In this document: positions 17,519 through 27,336 of the stretch, one piece after another
Position numbering within the stretch: the first letter of the stretch is position 1
How the letters are laid out: each line of letters opens with the position of its first letter
Assembly (NCBI GenBank): GCA_021740825.1
Contig: JAIOZA010000024.1
Location: 1 to 47,126, forward strand
DNA: 47,126 nt
Direction of reading: 5' to 3'
DNA from: Bacteroidia bacterium
Lineage (GTDB): Bacteria; Bacteroidota; Bacteroidia; B-17B0; Aurantibacillaceae
The notes under the pieces: model-generated
The model's database searches: none
The model's input: only the letters and a program-made list of their open reading frames with translations
What the model was told of the DNA's origin: nothing
Translations under genes and position numbers: made by a program

Positions 17519-17633
17519 TTTCCCGCTTCTATTACTAATTGGAAAGTAACTATTGTCAGCAAGAAAACTCACTATTTTTGAGTGCTTGCAAGAAAGTGTC
17601 AGATGTTAGTCATTTTTATAGCTTTTAAAATGG

Positions 17634-18983
17634 TTACTGTAAGATGATTGCTTCAACAATTTCAGAATCCATCATCCCATCAGCATTAATTGCTTTTGTG
17701 CAAATTTTGACAGATTGGTTAACTAATTTCTCGTTAAAGGAGCTCCCAACTTTAATATAATTTTCAGTAAAACCAAACATCATTCCATTTTTGTTTTCAT
17801 GCTCAAACAATACGCTATATTCTTGGTTGAGATGCTTTTCATAAAACTCTCTCATTTTTTTTGCCGATAAAATACGTAGCATTTTATTTCTACGTTTGCG
17901 CTCAGCATAATCCACTTTACCTTCTAATGTAATAGCCTCCGTATTATCTCGCTCACTGTAGGTAAAAACATGTAAATAGGAAATGTTTAAAGAGTTAATA
18001 AAGTTATAGGTGTCTAAAAAATGCTCATTCGTTTCGCCCGGAAATCCTACTATGACATCAACTCCGATGCAGCAGTTAGGCATTAGTTCTTTTATTTTAG
18101 TAACACGCTCGTGATATAATTCTCGTTTATAACGGCGTTTCATTTTACCTAAAATTTCATTATTCCCACTTTGCAAAGGAATGTGAAAATGAGGCATAAA
18201 TCGTTTAGAATTTGCCACAAATTCAATCACTTCGTTGGTTAATAAATTTGGTTCGATAGAAGAAATACGAATGCGCTCAATGTCTTCAACTTTATCAAGC
18301 TCTGTAATTAAATCCAGAAAATTATATTCTTTACGTTTTTTAGTGTCTTTGTCAATATCAATACCATAGCCAAAGTCGCCCAAATTAACTCCTGTTAATA
18401 CAATCTCTTTAACACCAGTAGCTGCAATTTTTTTTGCGTTAGCAACAGCGTTTTCAATTGTATCACTGCGGCTTTTACCACGAGCCAAAGGAATGGTGCA
18501 AAATGTGCAACTGTAATCGCAACCATCCTGAACTTTTAAAAAGGAACGTGTTCTGTCTCCGGCCGAAAATGAATCTACAAATGTATTTACATCCGAAATT
18601 TCACAATTATGAATTTCGGTATGCGTATTTTTTCCTGAAAGGTTGATGTAATTTAATAATTTAAATTTTTCGGAAGCTCCTAAAACAACATCCACTCCTT
18701 CGATATTTGAAATCTCATCGGGTTTTAACTGAGCGTAGCAACCTACAACGGCAATAAAGGTTTCCGGATTTTTAGATAAAGCAGATTTAACTATTTGCTT
18801 ACATTCTTTATCGGCATTTTCGGTAACAGAGCAGGTATTTATAACGCATACATCAGCACCTAAATCAAAAGCAATTTTTTCAAATCCTTTTTCTTGCATT
18901 AAACGTGCAATAGTGGAAGTTTCTGAAAAATTTAGTTTACAACCAAGTGTATGAAATGAAACGGTTTTTCCTGCAAATGACAT
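17634..18983 (-). CDS. mtaB: tRNA t6A37 methylthiotransferase
   Basis: The product has 449 residues, a normal length. It is a radical-SAM enzyme that converts t6A37 to ms2t6A37 in tRNAs reading ANN codons. The N-terminal MTTase domain has the three cysteines of the auxiliary cluster: Cys15 (TLGCKLN), Cys51 (INTCSVT) and Cys82 (VVGCYAQ). The radical-SAM triad is Cys155, Cys159 and Cys162 in CDYSCTFC. FHIPLQSGNNEIL and VDVIVGFPGET are family motifs. The GCKLN variant of the first motif is the MtaB rather than MiaB type. The C-terminal 60 residues fit a TRAM-like RNA-binding domain. Confidence 0.95.
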   Translation of the reverse strand: MSFAGKTVSFHTLGCKLNFSETSTIARLMQEKGFEKIAFDLGADVCVINTCSVTENADKECKQIVKSALSKNPETFIAVVGCYAQLKPDEISNIEGVDVVLGASEKFKLLNYINLSGKNTHTEIHNCEISDVNTFVDSFSAGDRTRSFLKVQDGCDYSCTFCTIPLARGKSRSDTIENAVANAKKIAATGVKEIVLTGVNLGDFGYGIDIDKDTKKRKEYNFLDLITELDKVEDIERIRISSIEPNLLTNEVIEFVANSKRFMPHFHIPLQSGNNEILGKMKRRYKRELYHERVTKIKELMPNCCIGVDVIVGFPGETNEHFLDTYNFINSLNISYLHVFTYSERDNTEAITLEGKVDYAERKRRNKMLRILSAKKMREFYEKHLNQEYSVLFEHENKNGMMFGFTENYIKVGSSFNEKLVNQSVKICTKAINADGMMDSEIVEAIILQ

Positions 18984-19017
18984 GGTTCAAAGATAGGGCT
19001 TTTTTAGATAAACAGGA

Positions 19018-21168
19018 TTACTTTACCAATTTCATCTCGTTTAATAAATAACCTGCTCCTGCAAATTTATCTATTACAAATAATGTATAACGCACATCTA
19101 ATACAATGTTTCTGCATTGGTTTGGATTATACATAATGTCGCTCATGGTACCTTCCCAGTTTCTATCAAAGTTGGTTCCAATTAATTGGCCTTTTGCATT
19201 AAAAACAGGGCTACCGCTATTGCCACCGGTGGTATGGTTACTTGCAGTAAAAGCTACTTGTAATTTGCCGTCTTTGTTAGCATATGGTCCGTAATCTTTT
19301 TTATTATATAAGTCTTTTAATTTTGTTGGCACATCAAACTCTTCGTCATTTGCAATATATTTTTCCATAATACCCTCTAAGGTTGTGTAATAATTATATT
19401 CAACGCCATCTTTTGGTTTGTAGTTATTTACTTTTCCATATGCTACACGTAATGTTGAATTGGCATCAGGATAAAACTTTTTATCTTTAAATAGTTCTTT
19501 TTGTCCTTGTAAGTATAGTTTTTGAAGTTCGTTAATTTCTCTCTCGTCATACTGAAATTGAGGAAATACAGAATTGCTATAATATTTTACAATGGCGCTG
19601 GTTAAAAAATATACAGGATCTCTTTCGTAAAGGTTAGTGTATTTTTCATAATCATTTAACATCGTTTCTGCTTTTTCTTTATCTACAAAATTGGTGTTTG
19701 AAAACAAAAATTCAGTTATTTTTTTTGCATCGTTATTATTGGCTACTATAAATGAATCTAATACGTAAGGTCGGTTATTTGATGATACACCTTTGATGTA
19801 TTCATTAAGCATGGCTTCACATATTTTAATATCGGTTGGTTTATTGTAGTTTTTAAAGAAACCCAGTTTTTTATATTCTGCTAAAGTAGTTTCGTATGTG
19901 TTAGTGGCTCCTTTTTGTTTTTTCTTTAATTCATTATTTAAGGTAATAAAAAAGCGTGCATAATTAAATGCATCAATGGCCAATAAACACTCGCTATAAT
20001 AATCTACTTGTTTGCTTAACGTTTTATATTCTGAATAAACTTTTTGCAGTTGCGGAAAAATGTTGCCATATTTTTCTTTTTTTAAAGGATCTGCATTTAC
20101 AGCTGCGCTAAATTTGTTTTCAAATAATTGTTTTTTAGCAACAGCATCATAATTTTTTAAGCCATTCATTTCACCCATCCATTTTTTGTAGTAGTTAGCA
20201 ATGCTTGCGTATTTTGTTGCATATGCAATTCTTACCGCATCACTTTGCAGCATATCGGCATTCATTATATTTAAACGTTTTTCTCTTAACGCTACTTTTA
20301 ATGGATCGCTTTCGTTCATTATCATATCAACAGCATAGCTCGATAAATATTCCTGTGTACGTCCCGGAAATCCATATACCATGGTAAAATCGCCTTGGTT
20401 ATATCCTTTCAAAGAAATAGGAATAACATGTTTTGGTTTGTAAGGAACATTATCAGCACTATACTCAGCTGGTTTGTTATCTTTATTAGCATAGATGCGA
20501 AATACAGAGAAATCAGCATTATGGCGAGGCCACATCCAATTATCACTTTCGCCACCAAATTTACCAATAGAGGAAGGAGGTGCTCCAACCATTCTTACAT
20601 CTTTAAATGTTTCAACTACAAATAAATAATATTCGTTGCCATAAAAAAACGGTTTGATAAATGCTTCGTAATGCGTGCCAGCTATAGCTTCTTTTTCTAA
20701 CGCTTTCATATTTGCTTTTGTAATTGAATCTTTTTTTGATTCAGTGCTGTTTGCCGTAATTCCTTTTAGTACTTTAGCTGTAACATCTTCAATACGTTGA
20801 ATAATAGTAGCGTTTAGGTTTGGCGTGTAAACTTCTTCTTTCTTATTCATAGCCCAAAAACCGTTTGTTAAATAATCTTTTTCAACGGTGCTATGATAAG
20901 CAATTGCAGAGTAGCCGCAATGGTGATTGGTTAAAATTAAACCTTGATCAGAAACAATTTCAGCGGTACAGCCACCTGCAAACTGAACGATGGCATCTTT
21001 TATACTTGATTTATTAACGCTGTAAATTTGTTCGGCAGTTAATTTTAGTCCGTTTTTTTTCATGTCTTTCATATTCATGGCATTTAAAAGTTGTGGTAAC
21101 CACATACCTTCATCTGCTTTTGATATTAAAGAAATTATGAGTGTTAATGCTAATAGGGTTTGTTTCAT
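19018..21168 (-). CDS. S46 family dipeptidyl peptidase, DPP11-like
   Basis: The product has 716 residues with a signal peptide, so it is periplasmic. S46 enzymes remove dipeptides from peptide N-termini. The trypsin-like triad is visible: His in LTNHHCGY (82 or 83), an Asp in the middle domain and Ser in GGNSGSPVF. Eighteen residues after that Ser is Arg (FDRNWEG). In Porphyromonas DPP11, Arg at this position (Arg673, with Ser655) gives Asp/Glu specificity, whereas DPP7 has Gly. I therefore infer cleavage after acidic P1 residues. ADEGMWLP near the N-terminus is a family signature. It lies between mtaB and the phosphorylase gene with no sign of operon linkage. Confidence 0.92.
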   Translation of the reverse strand: MKQTLLALTLIISLISKADEGMWLPQLLNAMNMKDMKKNGLKLTAEQIYSVNKSSIKDAIVQFAGGCTAEIVSDQGLILTNHHCGYSAIAYHSTVEKDYLTNGFWAMNKKEEVYTPNLNATIIQRIEDVTAKVLKGITANSTESKKDSITKANMKALEKEAIAGTHYEAFIKPFFYGNEYYLFVVETFKDVRMVGAPPSSIGKFGGESDNWMWPRHNADFSVFRIYANKDNKPAEYSADNVPYKPKHVIPISLKGYNQGDFTMVYGFPGRTQEYLSSYAVDMIMNESDPLKVALREKRLNIMNADMLQSDAVRIAYATKYASIANYYKKWMGEMNGLKNYDAVAKKQLFENKFSAAVNADPLKKEKYGNIFPQLQKVYSEYKTLSKQVDYYSECLLAIDAFNYARFFITLNNELKKKQKGATNTYETTLAEYKKLGFFKNYNKPTDIKICEAMLNEYIKGVSSNNRPYVLDSFIVANNNDAKKITEFLFSNTNFVDKEKAETMLNDYEKYTNLYERDPVYFLTSAIVKYYSNSVFPQFQYDEREINELQKLYLQGQKELFKDKKFYPDANSTLRVAYGKVNNYKPKDGVEYNYYTTLEGIMEKYIANDEEFDVPTKLKDLYNKKDYGPYANKDGKLQVAFTASNHTTGGNSGSPVFNAKGQLIGTNFDRNWEGTMSDIMYNPNQCRNIVLDVRYTLFVIDKFAGAGYLLNEMKLVK

Positions 21169-21218
21169 TTTATTTTTTTATAGTTTAACCGCAAAAGCGG
21201 TGTTTTTTTACAAAGGAA

Positions 21219-21257
21219 ACAGAGTTTTGTTCTCGACTCCGCTCGAACTGACAAGGA
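21219..21257. repeat. fragment of an interspersed intergenic repeat (TCTCGACTCCGCTCGAACTGACA)
   Basis: This GC-richer stretch sits directly beyond the stop codon of the phosphorylase gene. It contains CTCGACTCCGCTCGAACTGA, which I have seen as part of palindromic intergenic repeats in several Bacteroidota. A small hairpin ACCGC-AAAA-GCGGT (21188-21201) lies between it and the peptidase gene. Single copy in this window, so the repeat call relies on memory. Confidence 0.4.
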
Positions 21258-21258
21258 G

Positions 21259-22074
21259 TTACATACTTCTAATTAATTCTTTCATTAATAAAGTCATTTT
21301 AGGCTCTTGCATATTAGCAATGTGTTGCACCTCTTCATGACTCACATTTTGAACATCGCCTTCAACCCCTAAATCAGTCACAATACTAATACCAAATACT
21401 CGCATACCGCCGTGTTTAGCAACAATAACTTCTGGCACAGTGCTCATTCCCACTGCATCTGCCCCAATTCGTCTTATATAACGGTATTCGGCTGGTGTTT
21501 CAAAGCATGGTCCAGTTAAGCCAGCATAGGAACCTTGACTGACTTTAATATTTTTTTCTTTTGCAATATCAACTGCAAGCGCTATTAATTTTTTGTCGTA
21601 AGTTTCACTCATATCCGGAAAACGAGGTCCTAGTTCAGCAATATTTTTACCAATTAATGGATTGGTAGGAAATAAATTGATGTGATCGTTGATAATCATA
21701 ATTTCACCAATTTCAAATTCCGGATTCATACCACCACTTGCATTTGAAACACAAACAGTATGAATGCCCAAAGCCTTCATCACTCTTACGGGGAACGTAA
21801 TTTGTTGCATGTTGTAGCCTTCATAAAAATGAAAGCGACCTTGCATTGCCATTACTTTTTTGCCACCTAATTCTCCAAAAATTAATTTACCACTGTGTCC
21901 TTCCACTGTACTAACAGGGAAGTTTGGAATTTCCTCGTATGGTATAATAAACTCAGCGCTTATTTCTTTTACTAATCCGCCTAATCCTGTTCCTAAAATA
22001 ATGCCAACTTCTGGGCGAAAGTTATTTGTTTTGTCAAGAATATTTTTTGTGGTGAAATTTATTTGTTCTAACAT
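21259..22074 (-). CDS. punA: purine nucleoside phosphorylase (trimeric, NP-II type)
   Basis: The product has 271 residues, as expected for the PNP/MTAP family that splits purine nucleosides with phosphate to free base and ribose-1-phosphate. Family features: VGIILGTGLGGLV near residue 25 (phosphate-binding loop), VEGHSGKLIFGELGGKKV, MQGRFHFYEGY (residues about 76-86), NASGGMNPEFEIG, and GADAVGMSTVPEVIVAKH. A cytosolic salvage enzyme. Its first 41 bases overlap the 3' end of lpxK, so translation is probably coupled and the two share a transcript. Confidence 0.93.
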   Translation of the reverse strand: MLEQINFTTKNILDKTNNFRPEVGIILGTGLGGLVKEISAEFIIPYEEIPNFPVSTVEGHSGKLIFGELGGKKVMAMQGRFHFYEGYNMQQITFPVRVMKALGIHTVCVSNASGGMNPEFEIGEIMIINDHINLFPTNPLIGKNIAELGPRFPDMSETYDKKLIALAVDIAKEKNIKVSQGSYAGLTGPCFETPAEYRYIRRIGADAVGMSTVPEVIVAKHGGMRVFGISIVTDLGVEGDVQNVSHEEVQHIANMQEPKMTLLMKELIRSM

Positions 22075-23116
22075 AATTGATAATTGTTTCGTTGAATTCG
22101 TCGGTTTTATCTTTAAAATCTACTTCTATGGGTAAAGTGTACAAAGGTAACGTATTTGCTATATCTTGCAAGTCGTTACCTATTAATCTCATGGCATCTT
22201 TTTCAGTAGTAACTATAATTTTGTTTCCTCCTTCAATAGCATCTAATTCTGATTTGATATACGCTAAATCATCTATTGTAAAAATATGATGGTCTGAAAA
22301 TTTAATATGTTTTACTTCGCCTGCATATTCTTTAAGGTACGTAACCATTGGTGTTGGATTGCCGATACCTGTAAAAAGAACAACTCTGAATCGGTATAAA
22401 TCATTTAATGTATTGATGGTTTCTAACGGATTTTGAAAACCTGCGAGTTCCCCATATTTAAGCCAACTAAAAAATAGCTGCTGATGAGCAAGAGGTTTAA
22501 GGTCTTTTATGATATTTCGAATTTCAATGGCTGTGGTTTTTTCGGGAGTTTTACTAATAATTATAATATCAGCTCTATTAATTCCTGTTTTTGATTCTCG
22601 TAAAGTTCCAACAGGCATTAATGAATCGTTTATATATAAATTTGAAAAGTCGCTAATTATTATTTTAAGTTCACAATTTAATGCGCGATGCTGAAAGGCA
22701 TCATCTAAAATTATCAAACTAGGAGGTTCGGTAAATTGAAGCATTTTACTAACTCCCTTTACTCGGTTTGCTTCCACACAAATATCTAATTCTGGATTCT
22801 TTCTTTTATACTGCAAAGGTTCATCACCAATTTCAAGAGCGGTGCTATTTTCAGAAGCGCAAATAAATCCATTTGTTTTTCGTTTGTAACCTCTGCTTAA
22901 AACGGAAATTTTAGTATTACTTTTTAGTAGCTTTATTAAATATTCAACATGCGGTGTTTTGCCAGTACCTCCAACAGATAAATTCCCTACACAAATTGTA
23001 TGAATATCAAATGATTTGCTTTTTAAAATATCCCAGTCATACAATATGTTTCTAAAAAATGTAATAATGCCGTAAATAACAGCAAACGGAAAAAGGACTA
23101 TTTTTTTTAAAATCAC
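22034..23116 (-). CDS. lpxK: tetraacyldisaccharide 4'-kinase
   Basis: The product has 360 residues. LpxK phosphorylates the 4' position of the lipid A disaccharide on the cytoplasmic face of the inner membrane. The hydrophobic N-terminus (1-25) anchors it. The Walker A motif GNLSVGGTGKTPH (44-56) and the LDDAFQHR motif with its catalytic Asp pair are intact, as is TTEKDAMRL near the C-terminus. The length is typical. It shows the organism makes lipid A. Its 3' end runs 41 bases into the phosphorylase gene. Confidence 0.95.
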   Translation of the reverse strand: MILKKIVLFPFAVIYGIITFFRNILYDWDILKSKSFDIHTICVGNLSVGGTGKTPHVEYLIKLLKSNTKISVLSRGYKRKTNGFICASENSTALEIGDEPLQYKRKNPELDICVEANRVKGVSKMLQFTEPPSLIILDDAFQHRALNCELKIIISDFSNLYINDSLMPVGTLRESKTGINRADIIIISKTPEKTTAIEIRNIIKDLKPLAHQQLFFSWLKYGELAGFQNPLETINTLNDLYRFRVVLFTGIGNPTPMVTYLKEYAGEVKHIKFSDHHIFTIDDLAYIKSELDAIEGGNKIIVTTEKDAMRLIGNDLQDIANTLPLYTLPIEVDFKDKTDEFNETIINYVRTNKFHHKKYS

Positions 23117-23251
23117 TTCAATAATATAAAGTAGTGAATTTAGGACGTTTTTGTTAAAAAAGGAAATATTTATTAAGTAGCTTATGATTTTCTAAATGTA
23201 GGACAGTAGAGTAATCATGAAGTTTTATTTAAATAATTTTTAACCTGTACA

Positions 23252-24253
23252 CTAGCGGAATAAAGAAATATGTCCGTTACGGATAATTTTTTTGTCAGTA
23301 ATTTTTTGAATAGCCTCTAAACGATATACGTATATATCGTCAGGACAAGGATTACTTTTAAACTTCCCATCCCATTTACCAGTAATATTGTTTGAGGAAT
23401 AAACCGTGTTTCCCCATCTATCAAAAATAGTTAAAGAAAAATAGGAGTATTCGCATTGAAAAACAGGCCAAAATAAATCGTTTTTCTCATCTTCGTTTGG
23501 TGTAAAACTGTTTGGAATAAATATTTCGCAATCACAATTTTTATACTTTATAAGTACACTATCTGTTTTTATACCGCAATTTTTTGAGGTACTTTTTACC
23601 CAATAAATACCTTCTTTTGTTGCATTTATAGAAGGTGTATTTGCCCCGGTATTCCAATAAATTTTAACATCTGAACTTGCTTTTACCGACAATAATTTAT
23701 TCGGTTCATTTTCGCAAATTAAAATCTCTTTACCAAAATTTGGAATAGCAAAATTAGCATTGGTAACTTTAAATGTATCTATAAATGAGCATCCTTTATT
23801 GTTTAATTTTAGCCAATAAATTCCTTGCTTATCAATTTTTATTCGATCAGTATTTTCGCCATTGCTCCACAAATAGCTGTATCCTTTATTTTTATATTCT
23901 ACAATAATAGGATTACCACAAATAACGGTATCGTGCATTTTAAAAGTTGGCCTATCATTAAATTTCAAATAAGTTGTATCGATCAATATTCTCTTTCCGT
24001 CAATTATTTTAATAATGTGCAATCCCTTATATTTTACATATAATTGTTTTGCGTGCACAATAATTGCTTTTGGAGTTTGCCATGTAAATGTGGCTTCTTT
24101 ACTTACTTTATTTTCTGGAAATTTAATTAAGGAAGAATCTCCTGCACAGATAAAAGTAGTATCAGGCAGAAAATTAAGGGCTTTAGTTTGAGCACTATTG
24201 CTCTTCAGCAGTAAGCTAAAGAAAATAAAAAATATGTATCTTTTTAAAATCAA
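23252..24253 (-). CDS. secreted protein with T9SS type B (gliding motility-associated) C-terminal domain
   Basis: The product has 333 residues with a signal peptide (FFIFFSLLLKSNSAQ). The middle holds about three short Ig-like modules, each with a Cys and repeated phrases such as YSYLWSNGENTDRIKIDKQG and VKIYWNTGANTPSI, as in many surface proteins of the phylum. The final 85 residues (IPNSFTPNEDEKNDLFWP, IFDRWGNTVYSS, GKWDGKF) are the CHU_C/type B sorting domain. Small for the class, with no enzymatic domain, so an adhesin-like or structural role is likely. Confidence 0.88.
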   Translation of the reverse strand: MILKRYIFFIFFSLLLKSNSAQTKALNFLPDTTFICAGDSSLIKFPENKVSKEATFTWQTPKAIIVHAKQLYVKYKGLHIIKIIDGKRILIDTTYLKFNDRPTFKMHDTVICGNPIIVEYKNKGYSYLWSNGENTDRIKIDKQGIYWLKLNNKGCSFIDTFKVTNANFAIPNFGKEILICENEPNKLLSVKASSDVKIYWNTGANTPSINATKEGIYWVKSTSKNCGIKTDSVLIKYKNCDCEIFIPNSFTPNEDEKNDLFWPVFQCEYSYFSLTIFDRWGNTVYSSNNITGKWDGKFKSNPCPDDIYVYRLEAIQKITDKKIIRNGHISLFR

Positions 24254-24320
24254 GTAAAAGTAGTTTGTTTTTATCTTTGTTCTAGTAATTGTATATTAAT
24301 TTAATGCAAAATTTAGGCAT

Positions 24321-27251
24321 TTAAATCTGTAAAAAAATGGTTATTTGTGTTCCTTCTTGTGGTGGATTTAATTGCGTCTTGTCAATGATTTCTACTTTTT
24401 GATTTTTCCCCGTTAATTTGGTATTAAGTTCTAAAATATTCTCAATAGTTTTTGTACCTAATGATTTATGCCCCGCTTTTGCATATTCTTGAGCTTTATT
24501 AAAACCTATACCATCGTCTTCAATAATTATCAGCAAGGTATCATTTGGTGCTTTTGTAAAATGAATGTGTAAATTTCCGTGATTGTGCTTTGGCAGGATG
24601 CCATGAATAATTGAATTTTCGGCATAGGGCTGAATAATCATATTTGGGATTTTTACTTTAAGCGTATCAATGTCATCATCTACTTTTATAGTAAAATCAA
24701 ACTTTCCTTTAAATCGTTCCTTTTCTAAATCTAAATAGTAGTTTAATCTCACTAACTCTTCTTGCAGTATTATTTCGCTTTGAGCTGCTTTTTCAATAAT
24801 CATTCGAATTAATCGTGAAAATTTTGCAAGGTATTCGCTAGCTTTTAACGAATCGTTTATATTGATATAATTTTGTATAGAGGTTAATGAGTTGAAAATA
24901 AAATGTGGACTCATCAGAGAGTTCATAGCTTGATGCTTTAATAAATTAACTTGTCTATCTTCCTGAACTTTTCGAGTAGCCTTTGTTCTTACTCGTTTTA
25001 TAACTATGAGTGCAACGAAAAGAATAATGAACAATGCGCCAAATATAATAGATAAGGTAAACCAAGCTGTTTGCTTAAAGGGAATATCTTTTTGTATGGT
25101 TATTGTAATTGGATCGCTCCAATTTATTCCATCATAGGAGCAAATAATATCTAATTTATGAGTGCCTCCATCGATGGAAGTTAAGTGTATTTGCCTATTT
25201 TCTAAACTAAACCATCTTTTGTTATATTTATATCTGTAGTATTGTTTATTTGGTTTTACAAATAGCGGACTCGAAAACCCTATCATTACATCAGATTGAG
25301 TGCTATTTAATTTTAAAATAGAATTATTAATTTCCAGTAAACTACCTTCGGCATCAATAGTTGTGATAAATAATTTATTGGCTACTCGCAACTGTTTTAA
25401 TAAGTCATTTATCTTGCATAGTGTTATACCCTTATCACTGCAAATACAGCAATTGTCGCCTTCAAAAAGAACATCATTAATAGTATTTGAAAGTAGTCCG
25501 TTTGATTTATTATAAATAACAATGGGATTAAATTTATTATCGCAAATAAATAAACCGTCTAAAGTGGCAATCCAAATTTTATTTTGATAGAATTTTATCT
25601 TTTTAACCGCCGTTAATTGTTGTTCTCCAATTTGTTGAATGAGTGCCGAGTCTTCAAAAATAGTAATCCCATTTTCATGCGCTAAATACGTTTTGTTTTC
25701 ATAATGCTCAATATGATTTATTCCAAAACTAAATAATTGGTTTTTATAATTTTTATAAGTTTTGTTTTTAAAAGAATAGATGCTCAGGCCGTCGGATGTG
25801 CCGATAAATAACTTGTCTTTTAATTCGTAAATACTATTAATACGCGTTCTGTAGTCAGGGAATGATATTAATGTATCTACTACACTGTATTTTGGAGACG
25901 CATAGTTTTTTATTTTATACAAAGTTCCAGTTCCATCAGCCATATAAGCTTCTGTTGTATTTTTACAATATTTGAACAATCTGGCTGCAATTGGAAAGAA
26001 ATTGTAAAATGAATTATTAATCAAAAATGATCGCTGAGTATTTGCTGACGAATTTATTTTTGAGTAAACAACATTTTTTTCTGAAGGATGAATGCCGTAA
26101 ACTACTTCATTAAATAATTCATCAGGAGGAATAATTGTTTGCGTATTGTTATTTGTATAATCAAAAATAAATAATCCATTATTGGTGGCTACAACAATAC
26201 TTTTTTCTATAAACGAAGCGCTACTTACAGGCAATATTTTGCGTCCTGATGTAAAGGAGATATTTTTAAGTTGTGGATTTTGAATAAAGTAAATGCCATC
26301 ATTAAAAGTGCCAATCCAAATATGATCGTCGGTATCTTTAAAAATGCAATTAATCAATACTTTATCAATGCCCAATAAATCAAAGGCATCGTAAGTAATT
26401 TCATTTTCAATCACGTATAAATTATCATCAGGAATATTTGTGAACCAAATGCGTTGGTATTTGTCTACTATTAATTTACTTACTCGTGCAGAATTATTGG
26501 CACTAAAGAAACTATTAGTTTTTTTTGTTTTTACAGGAATTGTTTTAACTATTTTATTGTTTTCTATACAATAAATAGCATTTTCACTTCCAACAAATAA
26601 AGTTCCATTAGAATTTTCTGTAATTGAAAAAACAGCTATTTCTTTTCCTAAGTTTAATTTGGTTTGCTCGCCATTTTTGTATTCGTACAAGCCATCTGTT
26701 CTACCAACTAATACTTGGTTTTTTGTGGTTTTAAAAAGTGCAAAGGCTTGGTTTTCATTATCTACTTTTTTAATTTGATCGTTAAAATACTTTCCCGAAT
26801 TTAATTCGATTGCTGAAACAGAAATCTGATCATTTAATGAATAGCTATATTCTTTATCAATAATTAATTCATCAACCGAATTAGTAAACACTAAGTTTTT
26901 AAGAAGTGAAGCTTCATTTTTTTGTTTATCGTATTCGTAAATTCCTTCTCTGCGATTTATAATAACTAAATTATTATTAAGGTTAAATCCAATGTTACGG
27001 ATGTAATTAGATTTTAGAGGTGTTTTTGGCTTTATTTTCTCAAATTTGTAACCATCAAAATTATAAACGCCATTTTCGGTGGCTAAGTATAAAATGTGGT
27101 TTTTGTCTTGTTTAATAGCAAAAACATTTGCATTACTTAAACCATCTTCAGGTCCGTAATGCTGAAATGAAAAACTACGATTTTGGGCGAGAGAACTTAT
27201 TACTGAAAATAAAGCGCCGAAAAAAAATAGATATAGCTGCCTTTTATACAT
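24321..27251 (-). CDS. hybrid-periplasmic sensor histidine kinase (Reg_prop/Y_Y_Y/LytS-type)
   Basis: The product has 976 residues. After a signal peptide come two seven-bladed Reg_prop propellers (about 30-640; blades seen as GLSNANVFAIKQDKN, HIWIGTFNDGIYFI, LFIGTSDGLSIYS), then a Y_Y_Y domain (YRYKYNKRWFSLENRQIH), one transmembrane helix near 735-760 and a His_kinase domain of the LytS/YehU type with phospho-acceptor His782 in SPHFIFNSL. An HATPase region (IQPYAENSIIHG, IEDDGIGFN) ends the protein. It senses a periplasmic signal and phosphorylates the LytTR regulator encoded just upstream (85 bases) in the same direction. The ligand is unknown. Confidence 0.92.
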   Translation of the reverse strand: MYKRQLYLFFFGALFSVISSLAQNRSFSFQHYGPEDGLSNANVFAIKQDKNHILYLATENGVYNFDGYKFEKIKPKTPLKSNYIRNIGFNLNNNLVIINRREGIYEYDKQKNEASLLKNLVFTNSVDELIIDKEYSYSLNDQISVSAIELNSGKYFNDQIKKVDNENQAFALFKTTKNQVLVGRTDGLYEYKNGEQTKLNLGKEIAVFSITENSNGTLFVGSENAIYCIENNKIVKTIPVKTKKTNSFFSANNSARVSKLIVDKYQRIWFTNIPDDNLYVIENEITYDAFDLLGIDKVLINCIFKDTDDHIWIGTFNDGIYFIQNPQLKNISFTSGRKILPVSSASFIEKSIVVATNNGLFIFDYTNNNTQTIIPPDELFNEVVYGIHPSEKNVVYSKINSSANTQRSFLINNSFYNFFPIAARLFKYCKNTTEAYMADGTGTLYKIKNYASPKYSVVDTLISFPDYRTRINSIYELKDKLFIGTSDGLSIYSFKNKTYKNYKNQLFSFGINHIEHYENKTYLAHENGITIFEDSALIQQIGEQQLTAVKKIKFYQNKIWIATLDGLFICDNKFNPIVIYNKSNGLLSNTINDVLFEGDNCCICSDKGITLCKINDLLKQLRVANKLFITTIDAEGSLLEINNSILKLNSTQSDVMIGFSSPLFVKPNKQYYRYKYNKRWFSLENRQIHLTSIDGGTHKLDIICSYDGINWSDPITITIQKDIPFKQTAWFTLSIIFGALFIILFVALIVIKRVRTKATRKVQEDRQVNLLKHQAMNSLMSPHFIFNSLTSIQNYININDSLKASEYLAKFSRLIRMIIEKAAQSEIILQEELVRLNYYLDLEKERFKGKFDFTIKVDDDIDTLKVKIPNMIIQPYAENSIIHGILPKHNHGNLHIHFTKAPNDTLLIIIEDDGIGFNKAQEYAKAGHKSLGTKTIENILELNTKLTGKNQKVEIIDKTQLNPPQEGTQITIFLQI

Positions 27252-27336
27252 GATATATCTTATAAAAATACTGAATAATTTTTTAGTGATTTTTTCATAG
27301 CTCCATAATAAAATTGTATTACGAAGAAATTTTAAT

